From Sphingomonadaceae bacterium (GTDB lineage Bacteria > Pseudomonadota > Alphaproteobacteria > Sphingomonadales > Sphingomonadaceae): DNA of 64,000 nt. Both the position numbers and the translations under genes were made by a program. How positions within the stretch are numbered: the stretch's first letter is position 1; each line of letters opens with the position of its first letter. The stretch covers positions 62,001-126,000 of the forward strand of contig CANFXW010000007.1 of the NCBI GenBank assembly GCA_947451145.1, written 5' to 3'. Positions 41,138 to 48,551 of the stretch are shown piece after piece. The notes under the pieces were generated by a model. The model did no database searches. It saw only the letters and a list, made by a program, of their open reading frames with translations, and had not been told where the DNA came from.

Positions 41138-41227
41138 GGACAGGTGGCCGAGTGGTTTAAGGCAACGGTCTTGAAAACCGTCGTGGGTGGAAGCTCACCG
41201 TGGGTTCGAATCCCACCCTGTCCGCCA
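41138..41227 (+). tRNA. tRNA-Ser (anticodon UGA)
   Basis: A 90-base tRNA with encoded CCA: acceptor stem GGACAGG (41138-41144) pairing with CCTGTCC (41217-41223), and discriminator G. The anticodon loop CTTGAAA carries TGA at 41172-41174. The variable arm is long (class II), as expected for serine, and the T-arm is GGGTTCGAATCCC. It reads UCA and other UCN codons. Confidence 0.97.
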
Positions 41228-41319
41228 AGCTGTGCTTTTGCCCATGGCCATGTGATCGTTGATGCCGAAAGATGACAACTTGCCATGATTTGGCGAAAAA
41301 CCTGAACAGCAGAGCCAAG

Positions 41320-42360
41320 ATGCAACCCTTCAAGCGTTATATATATCTGTCACTGGCCCTGTTCATTTTGCTGTTTTCAGCGGCTTGGATGTTTTCCTCC
41401 AAAGGCCGACAATACTTCACGTTCTTTCACGTGGGGGTTTACGGGGCAAAGTTCGAGATGCTTCGTAATTGCGATATCGGGAAGATATTGATCCTTGGGG
41501 ATTCACGCACCGGCATGGCCTATGATCCGGCCGTCCTCGGTGGATCAGTAAAGAGCTACGCCTTCACCGGTCACACCCCGATCGAAGGGTACTTCTTTGC
41601 CAAAAAGCTTTTGGCATGTCCGAACAAGCCAGCAGGCGTCATTCTCGCCTATTCCCCCAAAGAACTCAGCGATTTGCAGTGGTTCTGGAGCGTTGCTGTG
41701 CCTTCGGGCATTCTGGACATGGATGAACTGTCCGAAATCACCGACACAGCACGCAAACTCGGCGATCACGAAATCTATCGGCAGCAGTTTGGTACGGAAC
41801 TTCCGCCATTGGCAAAAAACTGGACCTATCTGCACCACCTGCCAGTCTATGATTTCCCGACTTTCATGGCTTTGAAATACAAGCTGAACTTGAATATCTA
41901 CAACCAGAACGCGGCGATATACCGGCAGGAAATGGACGAGAACGGGTTTGTTATATTTCCGGGCAACAATGTCTGCATCAAAGGCCTGTCGCCGGAATCG
42001 GAAGCTCCCCGGTTGAAGACCAACAAAGTCATCGACTTCTACTACCGGAAATTGATCGACATGCTCGAAGCACAGCACATCAAGACGATCATCGCGCCAA
42101 TCCCCTATAGCACAAAGAGTTACGACCTGATCGCGCCAGCTTTCAAAAGCGATTTGCTGGAATATCAGCGGTCAGTAATTCGCGGAAAGCAATACGTCTC
42201 CCTGCACAAGGACCTGTTTACAGAGGTGGACAATTGCCTGTTCGCCGACGATCTCCACGTCAACCGTCAGGGTGCAGCAGCGTTTTCTGAGCTCATGAAG
42301 CAAGATCTGATGCCGCAATTCGCCAGGCCCGCTCCGCTTGCCAAGGGTTCATCGAGATGA
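41320..42360 (+). CDS. Membrane-anchored SGNH/DltD-like protein, putative envelope acyl-transfer partner
   Basis: A short basic N-terminus and one membrane helix (residues 8-25, IYLSLALFILLFSAAWMF) anchor an extracytoplasmic domain. That domain has SGNH-hydrolase elements: the block I Ser in LILGDSRTGMAYDP (Ser62) and the terminal Asp/His pair in ADDLHVNRQG (D310, H313). This topology is that of DltD and other MBOAT partner proteins. Sequence family otherwise unrecognised. An ATG at 41272 would add 16 residues. It is the first gene of a four-gene plus-strand group with FkbH-like, carrier and MBOAT genes. Confidence 0.65.
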   Translation: MQPFKRYIYLSLALFILLFSAAWMFSSKGRQYFTFFHVGVYGAKFEMLRNCDIGKILILGDSRTGMAYDPAVLGGSVKSYAFTGHTPIEGYFFAKKLLACPNKPAGVILAYSPKELSDLQWFWSVAVPSGILDMDELSEITDTARKLGDHEIYRQQFGTELPPLAKNWTYLHHLPVYDFPTFMALKYKLNLNIYNQNAAIYRQEMDENGFVIFPGNNVCIKGLSPESEAPRLKTNKVIDFYYRKLIDMLEAQHIKTIIAPIPYSTKSYDLIAPAFKSDLLEYQRSVIRGKQYVSLHKDLFTEVDNCLFADDLHVNRQGAAAFSELMKQDLMPQFARPAPLAKGSSR

Positions 42361-42400
42361 CATTGGCTCAGCCTTGGGGAAAAGCAGTGCGGAAACCGGC

Positions 42401-44281
42401 ATGATCGAGCTTGAGTGGTTGCCCGCAGTTGATGATTGGAGCGCTCGGCTAACTCAGGCCAGAAGCAGCGATTCCCCCGATTGGCCTGCCCTGCGGTCGC
42501 TTGCTGCCAGCTCAATCGATTTCCTTCAGACCGATCGGCTCGACCGGGTGCTTGGCAAGACATTCGCCGGGGCACCGCCGGAAGGACTGGCGGCACCGGT
42601 CGTGCGGATTGCGGTAACCGGATCTGCCACCCTTTCGCACCTAGCCCCTGCGCTGCGGATCGCGGCGGCGCGGCGGAACATGTGGGCCGAGGTCCATGTC
42701 GGCGAATACGGGCAATACCATCAGGAGCTTGAGGACCCGGATTCGGCGCTCTGGCAGTTCAACCCCACCGCGCTGCTGATCGCGCTCGATGCGCGGCACC
42801 TGTTCGCAAGGCAGCTGAACTCTGCCGAAGAGGCGGCTGGCCACGTCGCCCAGCTTCTGGATCGTTGCGAGGCTCTGTGGGCGAAGGCGCGCGCGCGCGG
42901 GCTGCATGTGATCCACCAGACGGCCATGCCAGTTCTGCCGCAATTGGCGGGGAACAACGAGCACCGCGTAGGCTGGTCAGCGGCTGGCACTTTGGCGGTC
43001 TATAACGAAGCTCTGCGAGCACGCGCCGATGCCGCAGGGGTCGATCTGCTCGATCTATCGCCTGCGATAGCTGCCGATGGCCTGAAGCTGTGGCATGACC
43101 CTGCGCTGTGGCACCGCGCCAAGCAGGAAGTGACCATCCGTGCTGCGCCTGCCTATGGCGATCTGGTGATGCGGCTGATCGCAGCCCGCGCCGGTCGCTC
43201 GGCCAAGTGTCTGGTGCTCGATCTGGACAACACGCTGTGGGGCGGTGTGATCGGTGACGACGGGCTGGCCGGCATTGTGCTCGGCCAGGGCAATGCCGCC
43301 GGCGAAGCGCACCTCGCCCTTCAGGCCTATGCCAGGGATCTGACCCGGCGCGGCGTGATTCTTGCCGTCTGCTCCAAGAATGACGAAGCCAACGCGCTCG
43401 AACCGTTTGACCAGCACCCGGACATGCTGCTGCGCCGCAGCGACATCGCCTGTTTCGTCGCCAACTGGCAGGACAAGGCCACAAACCTGCGCCGCATCGC
43501 TGCCGAGCTGAATATCGGCACCGACACCTTGCTGTTTGTCGATGACAACCCAGCAGAGCGCGCACTGATCCGCCGCGAATTACCCGAGGTGATGGTTCCC
43601 GAATTGGGCGATGATCCATCATTGTACGTCGATCGCATTGCCGCGTCAGGCTGGCTGGAAGCCACCGCACTTACCGACGACGATCTGGTTCGCGCCAGCC
43701 AGTATCAGGCCAATGCCCAGCGAACCGCCGCCCGGGCCGATGTTACCGATATCGACGCCTATCTGCGCAGCCTGACGATGGAGATGCGCTGGCGCTCGTT
43801 TGACCGGATCGGCCTTTCCCGCGTTGCCCAGCTGATCAACAAGAGCAACCAGTTCAACCTGACCACCCGCCGCTATAACGAGGCGGAAATTGAAGCGATG
43901 ATCAATGATCCCGCTGTGCTCTCGCTGCAACTCCGCTTGCTCGACAGCTTTGGCGACAATGGCATGATCAGCGTGTTGATTGCGCGGCTGACCGAAGCTG
44001 GCACTGCCGAGATCGACACCTGGCTGATGAGCTGCCGGGTGCTCGGTCGGGGCGCAGAGGCTGCCGCGCTGAACCTGCTGGTGCAGCAAGCGCAGGCGTG
44101 CGGCGTGGAACGGCTGATCGGCCGCTATCTGCCCAGCGCAAAGAACGGCATGGTTGCCGCGCACTATGAAAAGCTGGGCTTTGTTCTGCTCGAGCGGGGC
44201 GAGGATGGTTCAAGTACTTGGCAACTTGATCTAACGCAGTTCACGCCGCTGCCGTGCCATATCGAATGCACCGAAGGATAG
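42401..44281 (+). CDS. FkbH-like HAD-IIIC protein, putative glyceryl-carrier-protein loading enzyme
   Basis: Three parts in 626 residues. The N-terminal domain (about 1-265) is SGNH-like (VRIAVTGSATLSHLAPAL). The HAD domain (268-450) has nucleophile D274 and D276 (LVLDLDNTLWGGVIGDDG), CSKNDE at 324, K359 and DDNPAE at 381. The C-terminal part is GNAT-like, ending in PSAKNGMVAAHYEKLGF. This is the FkbH architecture; characterised FkbH and OzmB-type enzymes take 1,3-bisphosphoglycerate, remove a phosphate and deliver glyceryl to a carrier protein. The next gene is such a carrier, abutting with no gap. The dehydrogenases that make methoxymalonyl-ACP in FkbH pathways are absent. Confidence 0.85.
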   Translation: MIELEWLPAVDDWSARLTQARSSDSPDWPALRSLAASSIDFLQTDRLDRVLGKTFAGAPPEGLAAPVVRIAVTGSATLSHLAPALRIAAARRNMWAEVHVGEYGQYHQELEDPDSALWQFNPTALLIALDARHLFARQLNSAEEAAGHVAQLLDRCEALWAKARARGLHVIHQTAMPVLPQLAGNNEHRVGWSAAGTLAVYNEALRARADAAGVDLLDLSPAIAADGLKLWHDPALWHRAKQEVTIRAAPAYGDLVMRLIAARAGRSAKCLVLDLDNTLWGGVIGDDGLAGIVLGQGNAAGEAHLALQAYARDLTRRGVILAVCSKNDEANALEPFDQHPDMLLRRSDIACFVANWQDKATNLRRIAAELNIGTDTLLFVDDNPAERALIRRELPEVMVPELGDDPSLYVDRIAASGWLEATALTDDDLVRASQYQANAQRTAARADVTDIDAYLRSLTMEMRWRSFDRIGLSRVAQLINKSNQFNLTTRRYNEAEIEAMINDPAVLSLQLRLLDSFGDNGMISVLIARLTEAGTAEIDTWLMSCRVLGRGAEAAALNLLVQQAQACGVERLIGRYLPSAKNGMVAAHYEKLGFVLLERGEDGSSTWQLDLTQFTPLPCHIECTEG

Positions 44282-44530
44282 ATGATGACCAAAGACGACA
44301 TTCTCGACCAACTCGTCGAGATGATGCGCGATTATTTCGATGAGCCCGATCTGGCTCTGGACCGCGATTCCACCGCGCGCGAAGTGGCGGAATGGGATTC
44401 GCTGGCACACGTCAACATCATCGCCGGGGTCGAAAGCACGTTCGGCGTGCGTTTCGCCATCAGCGAGATCGAAAGCCTGAAGAGTGTTGGCGATCTGGTC
44501 GATCTGGTGGTGGCTAAAAAAGGTCTATGA
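44282..44530 (+). CDS. Stand-alone acyl carrier protein
   Basis: An 82-residue, acidic four-helix carrier with the phosphopantetheine Ser40 in EWDSLAHVNIIAGVESTFGV; the DSL motif and the following hydrophobic helix II are intact. It starts immediately after the FkbH-like stop codon; two consecutive ATGs make the first two residues ambiguous. It is not the fatty-acid AcpP (different motif, no fab genes). Most likely it receives glyceryl or another acyl group from the FkbH-like enzyme and presents it to the MBOAT protein encoded 37 bases downstream. Confidence 0.9.
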   Translation: MMTKDDILDQLVEMMRDYFDEPDLALDRDSTAREVAEWDSLAHVNIIAGVESTFGVRFAISEIESLKSVGDLVDLVVAKKGL

Positions 44531-44567
44531 TCTTCAATAGGTTCAGTCGCGACGGGGCAACGCGCTA

Positions 44568-46109
44568 ATGATCTTTTCTTCGCTGACTTTCCTGTTCGGC
44601 TTCCTGCCGCTCGCACTGCTGGGCTACGCCTTGGCGTCGCGACTGGGACTCCGTTCGGGCACGGTCTGGCTGATCCTTGTATCGCTGGTGTTCTATGGCT
44701 TCTGGGCACCATACCTGACGATTCTGATCTCGATTTCGATCCTGTTCAACTATGGCATAGCGCTGGCCATCCGGCGTTCTGCGGCAAGACCGGCACACCA
44801 GTCGGCATTGCTGTGGCTGGGAATCGGCGCCAATCTCGCCGCGCTGATCTATTACAAATATGCCTTCGCCGTACTCACATGGCTTGGCGCGCACGGGATT
44901 GATCTGGGCGCAGGCTATTTCGCCGGGGTTGTTCTGCCGCTGGGCATTTCATTCTTTACCTTTACCCAGATCGGCTACCTCGTCGATTGCAAGGATGGCG
45001 TCACCAAAAGCGACAACTTCCTCGATTACCTGCTGTTCGTTACCTTCTTCCCGCACCTAATCGCCGGGCCTATTGTCCATAATGGCGATCTGATGCCGCA
45101 GTTCGCCGATCCGGCAAACCGGGGGCTACAGGCTAGGAATTTTGCCCCGGCGCTGACGCTGTTCATCATCGGCATGATCAAGAAGTGCCTGCTGGCCGAT
45201 CCGCTGGCGGGCAAGGTCGCACTGGGCTTTGCTCACGCTGGATCGCTTGGGCCGGTTGCGGCATGGATCACCGCGCTCAGCTATTCATTCCAGCTCTATT
45301 TCGATTTCTCGGGCTATTCGGACATGGCCGTGGCGCTGGCGATGATGTTCAACGTGCGCTTCCCGGCCAACTTCAACTCGCCCTACAAGGCGCGTTCCAT
45401 CGTCGATTTCTGGCAGCGCTGGCACATGAGCCTGACGCGATACCTCAACCAGTATCTCTATAACCCTATCGCCATGGCCGTCCGCCGCCGTCGTATGGCC
45501 CGGGGCCTGCCGATGAACCGCAAGGCGATGAACAAGCCCGGCGTGTTCGTCGCGCTGGTCGCCTGGCCGACACTGGCGACGATGACATTAGCCGGGATCT
45601 GGCATGGAGCGGGCCTGCAATTCCTTGTCTTCGGCGCGCTGCACGGGCTCTATCTGACAATCAACCACGCATGGCGGACCTATGGCCCGAAGTCACCAGA
45701 GGAAACGCGCGGGCTTGCAAGGCGCTCAGCGATTATCGCCGGGCAGGTCATGCTGACCTATCTTGCGGTGCTGGTGGGACAGGTCTTTTTCAGGGCAGCC
45801 TCGATTGGCGAGGCGCTGGAAATGCTGACGGCAATGCTCGGCGGCCATCAGGCCAGCCAGAGCCTTCAGGGTGATGATCTGGGCTGGATTGCCAAGATCA
45901 GCGCATTCTTTGCCATTGTGTGGATCATGCCCAATTCGCTGCAGATCATGGCTTCATCGAATCCGGTGATCAATCTTGAGCTCAAGCCCGCCCCGCGCTG
46001 GCTCCTGTGGCGGCCAACCTTGCTTTGGGCCCTGATCGCTGGCGGCTTGGCCTTCATCGGTGTCATGGCGCTCGGCGGCACAACCGAGTTCCTCTACTTC
46101 CAGTTTTAG
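44568..46109 (+). CDS. MBOAT family membrane O-acyltransferase (AlgI/DltB-like)
   Basis: A 513-residue polytopic protein of the MBOAT family with the conserved core QLYFDFSGYSDMAVALAMMF, NFNSPYKARSIVDFWQRWHMSLTRYL (His286) and the invariant catalytic His346 in LAGIWHGAG. AlgI and DltB relatives transfer acyl groups across the membrane onto extracytoplasmic polymers, usually with an SGNH-type partner. Co-orientation with the carrier protein and FkbH-like genes suggests a carrier-linked donor. The polymer acceptor is not identifiable from the window. Confidence 0.92.
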   Translation: MIFSSLTFLFGFLPLALLGYALASRLGLRSGTVWLILVSLVFYGFWAPYLTILISISILFNYGIALAIRRSAARPAHQSALLWLGIGANLAALIYYKYAFAVLTWLGAHGIDLGAGYFAGVVLPLGISFFTFTQIGYLVDCKDGVTKSDNFLDYLLFVTFFPHLIAGPIVHNGDLMPQFADPANRGLQARNFAPALTLFIIGMIKKCLLADPLAGKVALGFAHAGSLGPVAAWITALSYSFQLYFDFSGYSDMAVALAMMFNVRFPANFNSPYKARSIVDFWQRWHMSLTRYLNQYLYNPIAMAVRRRRMARGLPMNRKAMNKPGVFVALVAWPTLATMTLAGIWHGAGLQFLVFGALHGLYLTINHAWRTYGPKSPEETRGLARRSAIIAGQVMLTYLAVLVGQVFFRAASIGEALEMLTAMLGGHQASQSLQGDDLGWIAKISAFFAIVWIMPNSLQIMASSNPVINLELKPAPRWLLWRPTLLWALIAGGLAFIGVMALGGTTEFLYFQF

Positions 46110-46129
46110 AACCTGCCCTAACCGCCGAA

Positions 46130-46162
46130 AACGTCCGGCAGCCTTGCAAGCCACCGGACGTT
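46130..46162 (-). terminator. Rho-independent terminator between the MBOAT and flagellin genes
   Basis: AACGTCCGG (46130-46138) and CCGGACGTT (46154-46162) form a perfect 9-base stem. Read on the minus strand, the stem is followed by TTTT, fitting termination of flagellin transcription. Read on the plus strand only TT follows, so it may act weakly in both directions. Confidence 0.7.
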
Positions 46163-46184
46163 CCCTTGCGGAGGGACGGTAAAC

Positions 46185-47009
46185 TTATTTCAGCAACGAG
46201 AGCACGTTCTGCTGGGCCTGATTGGCCTGAGCGATCATCGCGGTCGACGCCTGACTGAGGATCTGCGCTTTGGCGAGCATGGTCGTTTCTGCCGAATAAT
46301 CGGCGTCCATGATCCGGCTGCGAGCGTCGGATAGGTTGGTCGAATTCGACGTCAGGTTGTTGATCGCCGATTGCAGCTGGCTTTCGCCACCACCCAGCGA
46401 CGCATTGGTATTGGCAACCTCGGCCAAAGCCGTATCGACATTACCCAAGGTCGTCGTCGCAAGCGCAGCCGTGGTCACGTCAAGCGCGGTTGCGTTGATC
46501 TTGGTGCCGTCAATGGCAAGGCTGGTGATAGTCACAGTATCTGCCGAATTTGCACCTGCCTGAATGGCGAAGGAAAGATTTGTGCCAGCCGTGGTCGAGA
46601 ACAGGGCAACACCGTTGAACTTGGTGTTGGTAAGCACCGAATTGACCTGCGATGTCAGCGAGGTCACCTCTTGCTGCATATTGGTGCGATCGGCAGCCTG
46701 ATAGGTTCCCGAAGCAGACTGCACCGCGAGTTCACGTACCCGCTGCAGCATATTGGTCACTTCGTTGAGTGCGCCTTCAGCTGTTTGGGCAAGCGAAATG
46801 CCGTCATTGGCATTGCGGATACCCTGCTGCATGCCGGTGATCTGCGAGGTCATCGATGTAGAGATCGCGAGCCCCGCAGCATCATCCTTGGCGGAGTTGA
46901 TACGCTTGCCGGTGGACAGGCGCTGCATGGCCGTGCCCTGCATCAGGGCGGCGGAATTCGAAGCATTGGCTGCGCGCATGGCGCTGATATTCGTGTTGAT
47001 GACAGTCAT
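46185..47009 (-). CDS. fliC: Flagellin
   Basis: Filament subunit of 274 residues. The conserved D0/D1 N-terminus is INTNISAMRAANASNSAALMQGTAMQRLSTGKRINSAKDDAAGLAIS. The C-terminus is SRIMDADYSAETTMLAKAQILSQASTAMIAQANQAQQNVLSLLK. The central region is short, with no D2/D3 surface domains. A GGGGGGAA site precedes the ATG. No other flagellar gene is in the window, so it is an orphan or satellite flagellin locus; the convergent acyl-decoration genes could in principle act on surface structures. Confidence 0.95.
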   Translation of the reverse strand: MTVINTNISAMRAANASNSAALMQGTAMQRLSTGKRINSAKDDAAGLAISTSMTSQITGMQQGIRNANDGISLAQTAEGALNEVTNMLQRVRELAVQSASGTYQAADRTNMQQEVTSLTSQVNSVLTNTKFNGVALFSTTAGTNLSFAIQAGANSADTVTITSLAIDGTKINATALDVTTAALATTTLGNVDTALAEVANTNASLGGGESQLQSAINNLTSNSTNLSDARSRIMDADYSAETTMLAKAQILSQASTAMIAQANQAQQNVLSLLK

Positions 47010-47082
47010 GGTAATTTCCCCCCGAAATTGTCACCCAAGTTGCCCGAGGTTCCGGACCATTCCGGGCCTCTGCCATGGACAA

Positions 47083-47108
47083 GAGCGGCAACGGCGCGGC
47101 AAAGTTAA
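47083..47108 (-). promoter_or_regulatory. Possible sigma-28-type promoter for flagellin
   Basis: On the minus strand, TTAA (complement of 47105-47108) is followed after exactly 15 bases by GCCGCTC (complement of 47083-47089), partly matching TAAA-N15-GCCGATAA. It is about 74 bases before the flagellin ATG. The match is partial, and the upstream CDS region starts nearby on the other strand. Confidence 0.25.
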
Positions 47109-47219
47109 GTGGCGTGGTAAATTGCTCGGCAAGGATTACCGGAAAGGGTCTTGCAAACTCCTGTAAAATTGATCGTAATCGTGGCCCTTGTGGTAATACC
47201 TGTGCTAATGGCCTCAGCC

Positions 47220-48536
47220 ATGAAGATAGGAATTGGTCGCGCCCTGTTGTTATTTGTCGCCTTGCCTGTCGCGGCAAATGCGCAATCGCCAGTTGGCCCT
47301 AAGCAACCAGATGATACTGTCCCCTATGTAACCCGCAGCGGCGACACGCTGTATGGTCTGGCCAAGTTCTACCTGACGAGCATCAAGGGCGTCACCGAGC
47401 TTCAGCAGCGCAGCAAAGTAAAAATCCCGCGCAACATGCCGACGGGATACCGGCTGGATATTCCCCGGCACCTGCTTCGTTACACGCCAATCACACTGCG
47501 CCTGGTCAGCTTCAATGGTCCGGTCAGCGCAAAATCCGGCGGACAGGTGCTGGCCCCAAGCAAAGGACTGGAACTGGGCGAAGGGGCCGAAATTACCACC
47601 GGACCGGGCGGCTTCGGCTTGCTGAGCGGATCGGACGGTTCGCGTATCGCCCTGCCCTCGAATACGGTGATCAGTGTCGCGCGGGCGCGCAAATATGTGC
47701 TCTTCGGCGCAGGCGACGTTGAGCTTTCCGTCGCCAGAGGCCGCGCCGAAATCCACGCCGCGAAGCAAGTTCCTTATGGCGAATTTCGCGTTCGCACCCC
47801 GGTAGCGACCTCGGCCGTGCGCGGCACCGTGTTCCGCGCCGGGTTTGATCCGGCGGCCGTCATTTCCGCCACAGAAGTTGAGGAAGGCAATGTCGCAGTC
47901 GCATCCCCGCGCAGCGAATTTGCCCTTCCCGCCGGCTTTGGCGCGACTGCCAATGTTACTGGTGATCTTGCCAAGGAGGCCCTGCTTCCGGCGCCAGTAC
48001 TGCTGGATCTGGGCAAAGTGCAAACCGATGAACAGGCCAACTTTGCCGTGAAGCCATCCGGTGGCGCGCGCGGTTATCATTTTACCGTCAGCCGCGATGC
48101 CGGGTTTGACGACGTCATTGCCGAAGCCGACTCTTCAGCGCCTGCGGTGGCCTTCGCCGATCTCAAAAACGGCACCTATTACCTCCGCGCCGCGGCCATA
48201 TCGACGAGCGGATTGCAAGGTCTTGGCGAAGCGTGGTCGTTCCGGCGCCAGCGGGTTGGTCTTGCCGCCGATGCCGGGCAAACCGGCATACCCGGCGGCA
48301 TCCGCATCAACTGGCATGCCGAGGGTGAGGGCAAGTCGCTGTTCCGGTTCCAGATGTTCGCGGAAGGTGACGCCACCACGCCGCTGATCGACGAGGCCGG
48401 ACTCGACAAGCCGGGCCTGACCTTGACCGGGCTGCGACGCGGGGCCTACCAATGGCGACTGGGCGTGATCCAGACAACGGCTGAAGGATCGGCAGAAGTC
48501 TGGACGCCCCTGCAGAAATTCACCGTCAGTAACTGA
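47220..48536 (+). CDS. LysM and FecR-domain periplasmic protein
   Basis: A signal peptide MKIGIGRALLLFVALPVAANA supports the ATG at 47220 over earlier in-frame starts (47151 TTG, 47208 ATG). A LysM module follows (YVTRSGDTLYGLAKFYLTSIKGVTELQQRS). Next is a FecR domain (about residues 110-220, GGFGLLSGSDGSRIALPSNT...VELSVARGRAEIHA, VRTPVATSAVRGTVFRAG), and two Fn3-like C-terminal repeats. The FecR/LysM combination suggests a peptidoglycan-associated sensor. The CHASE2 kinase gene begins 15 bases downstream, and this pairing recurs in proteobacteria. Confidence 0.85.
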   Translation: MKIGIGRALLLFVALPVAANAQSPVGPKQPDDTVPYVTRSGDTLYGLAKFYLTSIKGVTELQQRSKVKIPRNMPTGYRLDIPRHLLRYTPITLRLVSFNGPVSAKSGGQVLAPSKGLELGEGAEITTGPGGFGLLSGSDGSRIALPSNTVISVARARKYVLFGAGDVELSVARGRAEIHAAKQVPYGEFRVRTPVATSAVRGTVFRAGFDPAAVISATEVEEGNVAVASPRSEFALPAGFGATANVTGDLAKEALLPAPVLLDLGKVQTDEQANFAVKPSGGARGYHFTVSRDAGFDDVIAEADSSAPAVAFADLKNGTYYLRAAAISTSGLQGLGEAWSFRRQRVGLAADAGQTGIPGGIRINWHAEGEGKSLFRFQMFAEGDATTPLIDEAGLDKPGLTLTGLRRGAYQWRLGVIQTTAEGSAEVWTPLQKFTVSN

Positions 48537-48551
48537 AAAGGGCTCTAACGC

